Source: Actinospineispora acaciae DSM 45401
Lineage (GTDB): Bacteria > Actinomycetota > Actinomycetes > Mycobacteriales > Pseudonocardiaceae
DNA: 64,000 bases
Assembly: GCF_000620785.1 (NCBI RefSeq)
Contig: NZ_JIAI01000001.1
Span: 372,001-436,000 of the forward strand
Reading direction: 5' to 3'
This document shows, piece by piece, positions 22,263 through 30,216 of this stretch; the stretch's first letter is position 1; the number at the start of each line of letters is the position of its first letter. Both the position numbers and the translations under genes were made by a program. The notes below the pieces were generated by a model. It was given only the letters and a program-made list of their open reading frames with translations, made no database searches and had not been told where the DNA came from.

Positions 22263-23573
22263 ATGCCTCACCCCGCCGAGTCCCCGGCCCCGACCGGGAT
22301 GGACGACTCGAACGACGACGCCCCGCTGTCCGGCGGGCACTGGAAGGCCGCCGTGCTGGCCGCCACCGCGAGCTACTTCGACGCCGGCGCGATCGTGGCC
22401 GGCGCCGTCGCGCTGCCGCTGTGGGCGAACGAGTTCGGCCTGACCGCCACCGCCGTCGGGCTGATCGGCGCGTTCGGCGCCAACGGTTTCTCCACCGGGG
22501 TCGGCGCGGTGGTCGGCGGCTGGCTGGGCGACCGCTACGGCCGTCGCGTCATCTACACCTGGGACCTGCTGCTCTACGCGCTGGGCGTGCTGGTCATCGC
22601 GTTCGCGCCGAGCGTCGGGATCGTCGTGCTCGGCTACGTGCTGACCGGTCTCGCGGCCGGCGCGGACATCCCGAACTCGATGTCCCTGCTGGCCGAGATC
22701 GCCCCGCGCCGGGCCCGGAGCAAGATCGTCGGCCTGGCCCCCGTGCTGTGGTACCTCGGTCCGCTGGTGGTGACGGTGCTCAGCGTGGCGATGCACTCCC
22801 TCGGCCTACTCGGCGCGCGGATCATCTTCGCCCACCTAGCCGCGGTGGCCCTGGTGGTCTGGGTGCTGCGCCGGAGCATGGTGGAGTCGCCGAGATGGAC
22901 CGCGCTGAGAACGGCGACGGCCGGCCGCGGCGAGTCGAGCGCATGGCGCACCGCGCTGCCGGCGCTGCTGTTCCTGGTGCCGCTGGTCAGCGTGTGGAAC
23001 ATCCCGGCCGGGACCTACGGCTTCTTCTTCCCTTACCTGCTGGGCACCGCCGGCGCGCACAGCTCGCTGGCCTCGGACTTCCTCAACATGCTGCTGTTCG
23101 TGATCGGCATCCTCACCCTGACCGTCTTCGTCCTCATCGGCGACCGGGTCAATCGCAGGCTGATGTACTCGGTGTTCTCCCTGGTGGCCGCCGTGGGCTT
23201 CCTGGTTTTCCTGGTCGTCCCGGTCAGCAACATCGCCGGCGTGCTGGCCAACCTCCTGCTGATGGGCGTCGGCGGGTTCTCCGCGACGTTCCACGTGTGG
23301 AGCGTGTGGTCGACCGAGCTGTTCCCCACCGAGGTGCGGGCCAGCGCCCAGGGCTGGACGGTCGCGGTGTCCCGGTTCGTGATCGGGGCCTGGAGCCTGG
23401 CCCTGCCGCTGGTGCTGGACAACGCCGGCTTCACCGAGGTCGCCGTCATCCTCGCCGCGATGTACCTGTTCGGCGCGGTGTTCGGCGGCCTGTTCGGCCC
23501 GTCCACGCAGGGCCGCGCGCTGGAGCGCATCAGGTTCCGCTGGTCGGCGAACTTCCGGCCGGGGGCGAGATGA
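22263..23573 (+). CDS. MFS sugar transporter
   Basis: 436 residues, about 12 helices. Motif A is intact (GWLGDRYGRRVIYT), and the second half contains IGDRVNRRLMYSVFS and the sugar-porter-like ELFPTEVRASAQGW. The helix-4 region AGADIPNSMSLLAEIAPRRARSK resembles the G-x-E motif of metabolite:H+ symporters. It probably imports the sugar processed by this cluster. It is preceded by promoter and operator 2 and overlaps the following dehydrogenase gene by ATGA. Confidence 0.87.
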   Translation: MPHPAESPAPTGMDDSNDDAPLSGGHWKAAVLAATASYFDAGAIVAGAVALPLWANEFGLTATAVGLIGAFGANGFSTGVGAVVGGWLGDRYGRRVIYTWDLLLYALGVLVIAFAPSVGIVVLGYVLTGLAAGADIPNSMSLLAEIAPRRARSKIVGLAPVLWYLGPLVVTVLSVAMHSLGLLGARIIFAHLAAVALVVWVLRRSMVESPRWTALRTATAGRGESSAWRTALPALLFLVPLVSVWNIPAGTYGFFFPYLLGTAGAHSSLASDFLNMLLFVIGILTLTVFVLIGDRVNRRLMYSVFSLVAAVGFLVFLVVPVSNIAGVLANLLLMGVGGFSATFHVWSVWSTELFPTEVRASAQGWTVAVSRFVIGAWSLALPLVLDNAGFTEVAVILAAMYLFGAVFGGLFGPSTQGRALERIRFRWSANFRPGAR

Positions 23574-24230
23574 GCCGGCTGCGGCTCGGGGTGATCGGCG
23601 CGGGCTCCTGGGCGATGGCCGCGCACCTGCCGGCGCTGGCCCGCCGGCGCGAGGAGGTCGAGTTCGTCGCCGTGTGCCGCCCCGACGAACCGGCGCTGCA
23701 CCGGGTCGCCCAACGCTACGACTTCGCCGTGGCCGCCACCGACTACCGCGAGGTGCTCGCCGCCGGCGTGGACATCTGCGTGGTGGCCAGCCCGCCGGCC
23801 GTGCACCACGAGCACGCCGCCGCCGCGCTCGAGGCCGGCGCCCACGTGCTGTGCGAGAAGCCGATGACGCTAGCCGCGGCGCACGCCTGGCACCTGGTGG
23901 AGCTGGCCGCCCGGGCCGACCGGCAGCTGCTGGTCAGCTTCGGCTGGAACTACCAACCGATGATCGTCGCCGCCAAACGGATGGTGGAACGCCACGGCAT
24001 CGGCCGGCTTCGCCTGGCTGTACCGCCCGGACGGGGTGGACGAGCGGGTCCCGGTGCGCCCCGGCGACGGGGCCTACCGCCCGGAGGGGCCGGCCAACGC
24101 GCTGGTGGACGCCGCGCTCGGCCGCACCAAGGCCAACCGGGCGCCCGGCGAGGTCGGCGCCCGTACCGTCGAGGCGCTGGAGCTGCTCTACCGCGGCGCG
24201 GCCAGCGGCCGGATGGAGGAACGCGCGTGA
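23570..24230 (+). pseudogene. Gfo/Idh/MocA oxidoreductase with internal out-of-frame deletion
   Basis: The first part, from the ATG at 23570, encodes about 145 residues of a normal NAD(P)-binding Rossmann domain (LRLGVIGAGSWAMAAHLPAL; CEKPMTLAAAHAW). Near 23,998-24,005 the family sequence stops in this frame and resumes in another with GFAWLYRPDGVDER...ANALVDAALGRTKANRAPGE, the normal C-terminus, ending TGA at 24228-24230. Family members have about 330-380 residues, so over 100 residues of the substrate domain are missing and the frame is shifted. The protein cannot be functional. The C-terminal part still overlaps the next gene by GTGA, showing the original operon structure. Either a recent deletion or an assembly error. 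Confidence 0.83.
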
Positions 24231-25351
24231 GGATCGCGGCGGTGCAGGCGTTCCCGCTGGCCTACGACGAGCCGAACGACGCGGGCGGGCGCCGGCACGT
24301 GTGCCTGGTGCGGGTGCGCGCCGAGGACGGCCAGGTCGGCTGGGGCGAGGCGGTCACCATCTGGCCGGAGGCGACCAGGGCGGTGGTGGCCGTCGTGGAT
24401 GGCCTCGCGGAGCTGCTGGCCGGCCGCGACGCGCTGGCCACCACCCGGCTGTGGACCGCGGTCCGCGAGCACACCTGGTGGTACGGGATCGGCGGCATCG
24501 CCACGTTCGCGCACGCCGCCGTGGACATGGCGCTGTGGGACCTGCGCGGGCGCGCGACCGGGCAGCGGGTCGCGGACCTGCTCGGCGGCCCGGTGCGCGA
24601 CGGCCAGCCGTGCGTGGTGTCCTGCCACGCCGGGCGGGCGGACCTCGCCGAGGGCGCGGCCGAGATCGCCGACTGGGTGGCCGGCACCGGCGCGTCGGGG
24701 GTGAAGGTCGGCTTCGGCAAGCGCGGCGAGGCGGCGCTCGGCGTCGACCACGCCCGGGACGTCGCGTTCGTCCGCGAGCTGCGGGCGGCGCTCGGCCCCG
24801 ATCCCCGAATCATGATCGATATCGGCGCCCGGATCCGCTGGGACGTGGCCACCGCGGTGCGCCGGGTCCGCGCCTTCGAGGAACACGACCTGCACTGGAT
24901 CGAAGAACCGCTCGGCGCCGACGACCCTGAGGGCTACGCCACGCTGCGGGCGAAGACGAGCACGCTGATCGCCTACGGCGAGCGGGAGTGGACGGTGCGC
25001 GGGGTGGACCGCATCCTGCGCACCGGCACAGTCGACGTCCTCGGCGTGGACCCCGGCCGCACCGAGGGCGTCACCGGGTTCGCCCGCGCGTGCGCCCTGG
25101 CCGAGGCCGCCGGCCGGCAGGCCAACGCGCACGCCTGGGCCGGCCCGATCGCGTTCGCCGCCGCGCTCGCGGTGTCCGCCGCCTCGCCCGCCTGCCACCA
25201 GTTCGAGGTCCAGCCCCTGCCGAACCCCCTGCACACCGACCTCGCCAGTTCCCCTCGCCCGGAAGGCGGCCGGATCGCTCCCCCGCCCGGCCCCGGCCTC
25301 GGCGTCGAGGTCGACGAGCACGCCCTGGACCACTACCGCCTCGACGGCTAG
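24227..25351 (+). CDS. Enolase-superfamily enzyme (mandelate racemase/dehydratase-like) 1
   Basis: 374 residues from a GTG overlapping the upstream stop. The N-terminal capping domain (VQAFPLAYDEPND...GWGEAVTIWPEAT) is followed by the barrel: SGVKVGFGKRG (Lys on strand 2), IMIDIGARI (metal Asp), HWIEEPLG (Glu), AYGEREWT (Glu), GVDPGRTEGVTG (Asp) and ANAHAWAG (His) as a His-Asp dyad. The set matches the mandelate-racemase subgroup, many of whose members dehydrate sugar acids to 2-keto-3-deoxy acids. MIDIGAR is unusual; the common form is DANxx. The substrate is probably an aldonate in the pathway of this cluster. Confidence 0.88.
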   Translation: MRIAAVQAFPLAYDEPNDAGGRRHVCLVRVRAEDGQVGWGEAVTIWPEATRAVVAVVDGLAELLAGRDALATTRLWTAVREHTWWYGIGGIATFAHAAVDMALWDLRGRATGQRVADLLGGPVRDGQPCVVSCHAGRADLAEGAAEIADWVAGTGASGVKVGFGKRGEAALGVDHARDVAFVRELRAALGPDPRIMIDIGARIRWDVATAVRRVRAFEEHDLHWIEEPLGADDPEGYATLRAKTSTLIAYGEREWTVRGVDRILRTGTVDVLGVDPGRTEGVTGFARACALAEAAGRQANAHAWAGPIAFAAALAVSAASPACHQFEVQPLPNPLHTDLASSPRPEGGRIAPPPGPGLGVEVDEHALDHYRLDG

Positions 25352-25388
25352 GGCGATCACTATGCTCGTCCGGACCCGAGGAGGCCCC

Positions 25389-26198
25389 ATGACGTCCGAC
25401 GACCGGTTGGTCTCCGAGCGCTTCCCCCGCTCGTCCGCCTACCACCCGGAGTGGGTCACGGCCGGGGTGAGCGGCGCGGCGAACTCGCTGTGGCTGACCG
25501 AATGGCTGGCCGAGGCCATGGACCTGCGTCCCGGCATGCGGGTGCTGGACCTCGGCTGCGGGCGCGGCGCCTCGTCGATCTTCTTGCACCGCGAGTTCGG
25601 CGCGCGGGTGTGGGCGACCGACCTGTGGTTCAGCCCGACCGAGCGGCTGCGGCGCATCCGGGACGCCGGCGCCGGGGACGGCGTGTTCCCGATCCACGCC
25701 GACGCCCGCTCGCTCCCGTTCGCCGACGAGTTCTTCGACGCGGTGGTCAGCATCGACTCGTTCCCCTACTACGGCACCGACGACCTGTACCTGGGCTACC
25801 TCGCGCGGTTCGTCCGGCCCGGCGGCGCGATCGGGATCGCCGGCAGCGCGCTGACCAGGGATATCGACGGCCAGGTTCCCGAGCACCTGCGCGACTGGTG
25901 GGAGCCGAGCCTGTCGTGCCTGCACTCCGCGCAGTGGTGGCGCCGGCACTGGGAGCGCGGCGGCGTGGTGCGGGTCGAGCGGGCGGACACCCTGGCCGAC
26001 GGCTGGCGGTACTGGCTGGACTGGCAGCGCGCGGTGGCGCCGGACAACCGGGTGGAGATCGACGCGCTCACCGCCGACCAGGGCGACTACCTGGGCCATG
26101 TCCGAGTGGTGGGCCGGCGCCGCGAGGACGTCGTGCTCGACGAACCGATCACGTCCGTCCCGGTGCGGTACTCGCGGCAACCCTTGTTGCGCGACTAA
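25389..26198 (+). CDS. SAM-dependent methyltransferase (class I)
   Basis: 269 residues from the ATG at 25389, preceded by GAGGAGG. The SAM motif VLDLGCGRGASSIFL lies near residues 50-64, WATDLWF follows for the ribose, HADARSLPFADEFFDAVVSID is motif II, and ARFVRPGGAIGIAG motif III. The C-terminal half (LRDWWEPSLSCLHSAQWWRRHWER) resembles ubiE/sarcosine-type enzymes. The acceptor is unknown. It stands between the enolase and the LacI gene without an obvious metabolic tie. Its stop overlaps that of the convergent LacI gene by four bases (CTAA). Confidence 0.87.
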   Translation: MTSDDRLVSERFPRSSAYHPEWVTAGVSGAANSLWLTEWLAEAMDLRPGMRVLDLGCGRGASSIFLHREFGARVWATDLWFSPTERLRRIRDAGAGDGVFPIHADARSLPFADEFFDAVVSIDSFPYYGTDDLYLGYLARFVRPGGAIGIAGSALTRDIDGQVPEHLRDWWEPSLSCLHSAQWWRRHWERGGVVRVERADTLADGWRYWLDWQRAVAPDNRVEIDALTADQGDYLGHVRVVGRRREDVVLDEPITSVPVRYSRQPLLRD

Positions 26199-27220
26199 AG
26201 AGGCCGCGCGCAGCTGTCGGTGGGGCGGAAGCCGGTCGGCAGGGTGACCCGCCTCGGCTCGGCGCCCGCGATGCGGTCCAGCAGCAGCTCGGCGGCCACC
26301 CTGCCGATCTCGCCGGGCTGCCGGGACACCGTGGCGATCGGCGGCTCCAGGAACTCGGCCAGCGGCACGTCGTCGCAGGTGATCAGCGACAGGTCGGTGG
26401 GGACGCGCAGGCCGGCGGCCCGGATGGCGCGCAGCACGCCGGTCAGGATCTGGTTGCCGCCCACGATGACGGCGGTCGGGCGGTGCGGTTGGGCGAGCAG
26501 CTCGGCGCAGGCCGCCGCGCCGTGCTCGGCGGTGAACGAGCCCTGCCGCAGCTGCGCGGTGACGTCCGGACGGCCCCTGGTCAACCGGCGCAGCACCTTG
26601 GCGCGCTCCTTGGCCGGCCGCACCCTCGGGTTGCCGTTGACCAACGCGATCCGCTGGTGCTCGAGCCCGAGCAGGTGCTCCACCGCGTCGGTCATGCCGG
26701 CGGCGTGGTCGCTGAGCACCGCGCTCATCCCGGCCAGCTCGGGGGCCTCCCGGTCGACGAGCACGCACGGGATGTCCGACGCGGCGACCGCCCGCACCGA
26801 CTCGCCGTCGTCCTCGTCGGCCAGCGAGAGCAGCAGGCCGTCCACCCGCCGCGACCGGAACAGCCGCACGTGCCGCGCGTCGAGCCCCGGCCGGCTCATC
26901 GAGTTGGCCAGCTGCAGCGCGTACCCCGACTCCCGCAGCCGCACCTCCGCGCCCAGGCCGATCTGCGCGAACAGCGGGTTGGAGATGTCGCTGACCACGA
27001 AGCCCACGGTCATGGTCGCGCCGGTGCGCATGCTCTGCGCGAGCATGTCCGGCTCGTAGCCCAGCGCGGCCACCGCGTCCCGGACCCGGTTGCGCATGAC
27101 CTCGCTGACGTCCGGGTGCCCGGACAGCACCCGCGACACCGAGGACAGCGCGACGCCGGCTCGCTCGGCGACCTCGCGCATGCCGGCGCGGCGGGCACCG
27201 GCGTCAGGGTTCGGGCTCAC
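26195..27220 (-). CDS. LacI-family transcriptional regulator
   Basis: 341 residues from a GTG with AGAGGAA upstream. The HTH (MREVAERAGVALSSVSRVLSGHPDVSEVMRNRVRDAVAALGY) lies near residues 14-55 and includes the hinge-helix region; the rest is a periplasmic-binding-like sensor (TVGFVVSDISNPLFAQIG, VDGLLLSLADEDD, PCVLVDREAPEL, VEHLLGLEHQRIALVNG, TAVIVGGNQILTGVL). It is expected to bind a sugar or sugar acid and release its operators. The CTGGAAA palindromes at 21776, 22230 and 28097, and a half-site in front of its own gene, are the likely targets. Confidence 0.93.
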   Translation of the reverse strand: MSPNPDAGARRAGMREVAERAGVALSSVSRVLSGHPDVSEVMRNRVRDAVAALGYEPDMLAQSMRTGATMTVGFVVSDISNPLFAQIGLGAEVRLRESGYALQLANSMSRPGLDARHVRLFRSRRVDGLLLSLADEDDGESVRAVAASDIPCVLVDREAPELAGMSAVLSDHAAGMTDAVEHLLGLEHQRIALVNGNPRVRPAKERAKVLRRLTRGRPDVTAQLRQGSFTAEHGAAACAELLAQPHRPTAVIVGGNQILTGVLRAIRAAGLRVPTDLSLITCDDVPLAEFLEPPIATVSRQPGEIGRVAAELLLDRIAGAEPRRVTLPTGFRPTDSCARPL

Positions 27221-27242
27221 GGTTCCTCTCCGTACTGAACGG

Positions 27243-27258
27243 CTGGAAACGATATGTG
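27243..27258 (-). promoter_or_regulatory. Half-conserved LacI-type site before the lacI gene
   Basis: CTGGAAACGATATGTG: the left arm CTGGAAA is intact and the right arm is not. It lies 22 bases upstream of the LacI start, so weak autoregulation is possible. Confidence 0.4.
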
Positions 27259-27268
27259 ACGGCGGTGG

Positions 27269-28042
27269 TCAGTACATCAACAGTCCGCCGCTGATGTTCA
27301 GGGTGGCCCCCGTGATGTAGGCGGCGTGCCGGGAGGCCAGGAAGACCGCGGCGCCGGCCAGGTCCTCCGGCCGGGCCAGCCGCCCGAGCGGGGTGTCCGC
27401 GAGCAACCCGTCGAGCACGGCCGGGTCCAGGTCGGTGGTCAGCATCGGGGTGTCCACGTTGCCCGGCGCTATGCAGTTGACGGTGATGCCGTGCGGGGCC
27501 AGCGTCCGCGCCAGCCCCCTGGTCATCGAGACCACGCCGCCCTTGGTCGCGGCGTACACCACCGAGCCGCCGAACCCGCCGGACCACCAGCCCTGGGAGG
27601 CCACCGTGATGATCCGGCCACCGCCGAGCTCCTTCATGGCGCGCGCCGCCGCCCGGCACAGGAAGAAGGTGGCGCGCAGGTTCACCTCCTGCTGGGCGTC
27701 CCAGTCCTCGTCGGTGACGTCCTCCAGCTCGGGGCGCCGGCGCAGCACCGCCGCGTAGTGCGCCAGCACGTCGAGCCGGCCGCACCGCTCCCGCACCCGC
27801 GCCACCAGCCGTTCCGGGGCGTCCCGATCGGCCAGGTCGACCGGGAACGGGTGGTGGCCCGCGCCGGGCAGCTCGGCGACCAGCTCGTCCAACGGCCCCG
27901 GCCGCAGGTCGCTGACCGCCACCCGGGCCCCCGCCGCCGCGAACGCGCGCACCGCCGCCCGCCCGATGCCGCCGGCCGCACCGGTGCACAGCACGACCCG
28001 GTCCTCCAGCCCGGCCCCGAGATCCCAGGCCATCGCGCTCAC
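27269..28042 (-). CDS. Short-chain dehydrogenase/reductase of the sugar cluster
   Basis: 257 residues from a GTG at 28042 (AAGGGAG upstream). It is a classical SDR: CTGAAGGIGRAAV cofactor motif, SDLRPG, VDLADRD, AHYAAV in place of NNAG, catalytic Ser in TVASQGWWSG, YAATK, and a C-terminal AAYITGATLNISGG. The Asp after strand 2 favours NAD. In pathways for L-rhamnose or L-fucose such SDRs oxidise the sugar or a 2-keto-3-deoxy acid. Divergent from the second enolase-type gene, with operator 3 between. Confidence 0.88.
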   Translation of the reverse strand: MSAMAWDLGAGLEDRVVLCTGAAGGIGRAAVRAFAAAGARVAVSDLRPGPLDELVAELPGAGHHPFPVDLADRDAPERLVARVRERCGRLDVLAHYAAVLRRRPELEDVTDEDWDAQQEVNLRATFFLCRAAARAMKELGGGRIITVASQGWWSGGFGGSVVYAATKGGVVSMTRGLARTLAPHGITVNCIAPGNVDTPMLTTDLDPAVLDGLLADTPLGRLARPEDLAGAAVFLASRHAAYITGATLNISGGLLMY

Positions 28043-28096
28043 ACCCCGTCTCCCTTGAGCGATCCGCCCACTCGTGGATATCGTGGTCGCCGTTCG

Positions 28097-28112
28097 CTGG
28101 AAACGTTACCAG
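28097..28112. promoter_or_regulatory. LacI-type operator 3
   Basis: CTGGAAACGTTACCAG, palindromic apart from one pair, eight bases before the ATG of the second enolase-type gene. It carries the central CG typical of LacI sites. Confidence 0.7.
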
Positions 28113-28120
28113 GAGACTGC

Positions 28121-29251
28121 ATGCCCGACCCTGACGCCGGTGGCCTGACCATCACCGCGATCGAGACCATCCCGGTCATCGCCCCGCTGGCCCGCACGTT
28201 CCGGGGCAGCTACTACCGGATGACGCACCGGGCCACCCTGATCGTCCGGGTGCGCACCGCCGACGGGATCGTGGGCGAGGCGTACGCGGGCGACGAGGAC
28301 AAGACGCTGTCCGACATCGAGGGCATCGTCCGGACCGAGATCGCGCCGAACGTGATCGGCCTCGACGCGATGGCCACCGAGCGGGTCTGGCAGGCCGGCT
28401 ACCCGGCGACCTTCGACATCCTGCGCGACCGCCGCCTCGGCCTGGTCGCGCTGGCCTGTGTCGACACCGCTGTGTGGGACGCGGTCGGCAAGGCGCTCGG
28501 GGTGCCGCTGTGGCGGCTGTGGGGCGGCTACCGCCGCGACCTGCCGCTGGTGGCCATCGGCGGCTACTACGGCGAGCCGCTCGGCCCGATCGCCGAGGAG
28601 GTGGCGGGATACCGGGAGCTGGGCCTGGCCGGGATGAAGCTCAAGGTCGGCGGCGCCCCGCCGGCGGTCGACGCGCAGCGCGTGCACGCCGCCAGGGAGG
28701 CCGGCGGCGACGACTTCGTGCTCCTGGTCGACGCGAACCAGGGCTACTCGGTGGCCGACGCCGTCGAGTTCGGCCGCCGCGTCGCCGACCTGGGCGTGCG
28801 GTGGTTCGAGGAGCCGGTGCGCTGGCACAACGACCGGCGCTCGCTGCGCGACGTGCGCACCCGGACCACCCTCCCGGTCTGCGCCGGCCAGAGCGAGCTG
28901 TCCCCGTCCGGCTGCCGCGACCTGATGGAGGCCGGCGCGATCGACGTGTGCAACTTCGACGCGTCCTGGTCGGGCGGGCCGACGGCCTGGCGGCGCACGG
29001 CCGCGATCGCGTCCGCCTACGACGTCCAGATGGGCCACCACGAGGAGCCGCAGGTGTCCGTGCACCTGCTCGCCAGCCAGCCGCACGGCACCTACGCGGA
29101 GTGCTTCCATCCCGACCGCGACCCGTTCTGGTGGCACCTGATCGCGAACCGCCCGCCCGCCGTGGACGGCCGGGTCACCCTGTCCGACCGCCCCGGCCTG
29201 GGCTGGGAGCTGGACTGGGACTACGTCGAGCGGCACCGGGTGGCCCCATGA
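28121..29251 (+). CDS. Enolase-superfamily enzyme (mandelate racemase/dehydratase-like) 2
   Basis: 376 residues. Catalytic features of the mandelate-racemase group: GMKLKVGG (K-x-K), LLVDANQGY (Asp), RWFEEPV (Glu), CAGQSEL (Glu), CNFDASWSGG (Asp) and MGHHEEPQ (His). It is a different lineage from the enzyme at 24227. It likely dehydrates or racemises a sugar acid. It heads an operon with the E1 alpha and beta genes, overlapping the first by ATGA, so its product or a later 2-oxo acid may be the substrate of that dehydrogenase. Confidence 0.9.
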   Translation: MPDPDAGGLTITAIETIPVIAPLARTFRGSYYRMTHRATLIVRVRTADGIVGEAYAGDEDKTLSDIEGIVRTEIAPNVIGLDAMATERVWQAGYPATFDILRDRRLGLVALACVDTAVWDAVGKALGVPLWRLWGGYRRDLPLVAIGGYYGEPLGPIAEEVAGYRELGLAGMKLKVGGAPPAVDAQRVHAAREAGGDDFVLLVDANQGYSVADAVEFGRRVADLGVRWFEEPVRWHNDRRSLRDVRTRTTLPVCAGQSELSPSGCRDLMEAGAIDVCNFDASWSGGPTAWRRTAAIASAYDVQMGHHEEPQVSVHLLASQPHGTYAECFHPDRDPFWWHLIANRPPAVDGRVTLSDRPGLGWELDWDYVERHRVAP

Positions 29252-30213
29252 GCGACGACCTGACCGGGCTGCTGCGCGCGATGCTGACCATCCGGCGGTT
29301 CGAGGACGAGGTCCTGGACCTGTTCACCCGCAACCTTGTCAGGGGCAGCACGCACCTGTGCCAGGGCCAGGAGGCAGTCCCGGTCGGGGTCTGCGCCGCG
29401 CTGCGCCCCGGCGACACCATGACCTGCACCTATCGCGGCCACGGCGCGGTGCTGGCGATGGGCGCGCCGGTCGACAGGTGCTTCGGAGAGCTGCTCGGCA
29501 GGGCGGGCGGGCTGTGCGGGGGCAAGGGCGGGTCCATGCACTTCGCGGACGTCTCGGTCGGCGCGCTGGGCTCGAACGCGATAGTCGGCGGCCACCTGCC
29601 CATCACCGTCGGCGCCGCGCTGGCCGCCCGACACCTGGGCACCGGCGCGGTCTCGGTGGCCTTCCTCGGCGACGGCGCGACGAACATCGGCGCGTTCCAC
29701 GAGAGCCTCAACCTGGCCGCCGTCTGGAAGCTGCCCGCCGTCTTCGTCATCGAGAACAACCACTACGGCGAGTACAGCCCGCTGGAGGCCACCACGCCGA
29801 TCACCAGGCTGGCCGACCGCGCCGCCGGCTACGGCATGCCCGGCGAGTACGTCGACGGCAACGACGTGCTGGCCGTGCGGGCGGTGGCCCGGGACGCGGT
29901 GCGCCACGCCCGAGCCGGCGACGGGCCGACCCTGGTCGAGGCGGACACCTACCGCCAGCAGGGCCACTCCCGGTCCGACCCCGGCGCGTACCGCCCGGAG
30001 GGCGAGCTGGAGCACTGGCTGGCCCGCGACCCGATCGACCGATTGACCGACGCCATGCTCACCGGCGGCCGGTGCGACGCCGCAACCATCGAGACCATCC
30101 GCGCCGAGGTCACCGACGCTGTCGGGGAAGCCCTGGCCAGGGCGATGTCCTGGCCCCCGCCAGACCCCTCGGCGCGGTTCGACAACGTCTACACCGGCCA
30201 GGAAGGGCGCTGA
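29248..30213 (+). CDS. Thiamine-diphosphate dehydrogenase E1 component, alpha subunit
   Basis: 321 residues. It resembles the alpha subunits of pyruvate, branched-chain and acetoin dehydrogenases: TIRRFEDEVLDLFTRN, HLCQGQEAVPVG, YRGHGAVLAMG, GGKGGSMHFAD, then the ThDP/Mg motif GDGATNIGAFHESLNLAAVWKLPAVFVIENNHYG. The substrate-side DTYRQQGHSRSDPGAYRP is intact. It makes an alpha2-beta2 E1 with the next gene product. No E2 acyltransferase, lipoyl domain or E3 gene is nearby, so either a shared E2 is used or the enzyme acts alone on a sugar-derived 2-oxo acid. Confidence 0.92.
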   Translation: MSDDLTGLLRAMLTIRRFEDEVLDLFTRNLVRGSTHLCQGQEAVPVGVCAALRPGDTMTCTYRGHGAVLAMGAPVDRCFGELLGRAGGLCGGKGGSMHFADVSVGALGSNAIVGGHLPITVGAALAARHLGTGAVSVAFLGDGATNIGAFHESLNLAAVWKLPAVFVIENNHYGEYSPLEATTPITRLADRAAGYGMPGEYVDGNDVLAVRAVARDAVRHARAGDGPTLVEADTYRQQGHSRSDPGAYRPEGELEHWLARDPIDRLTDAMLTGGRCDAATIETIRAEVTDAVGEALARAMSWPPPDPSARFDNVYTGQEGR

Positions 30214-30216
30214 CGC

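Noticed and set aside
21995..25351. A single open frame of 1118 codons spanning several genes
   Set aside because: It is a chance union: the first third is an out-of-frame shadow of the MFS gene, the middle is the N-terminal part of the broken dehydrogenase, and the last third is the real enolase-type gene with its own GTG start. It does not represent one protein.
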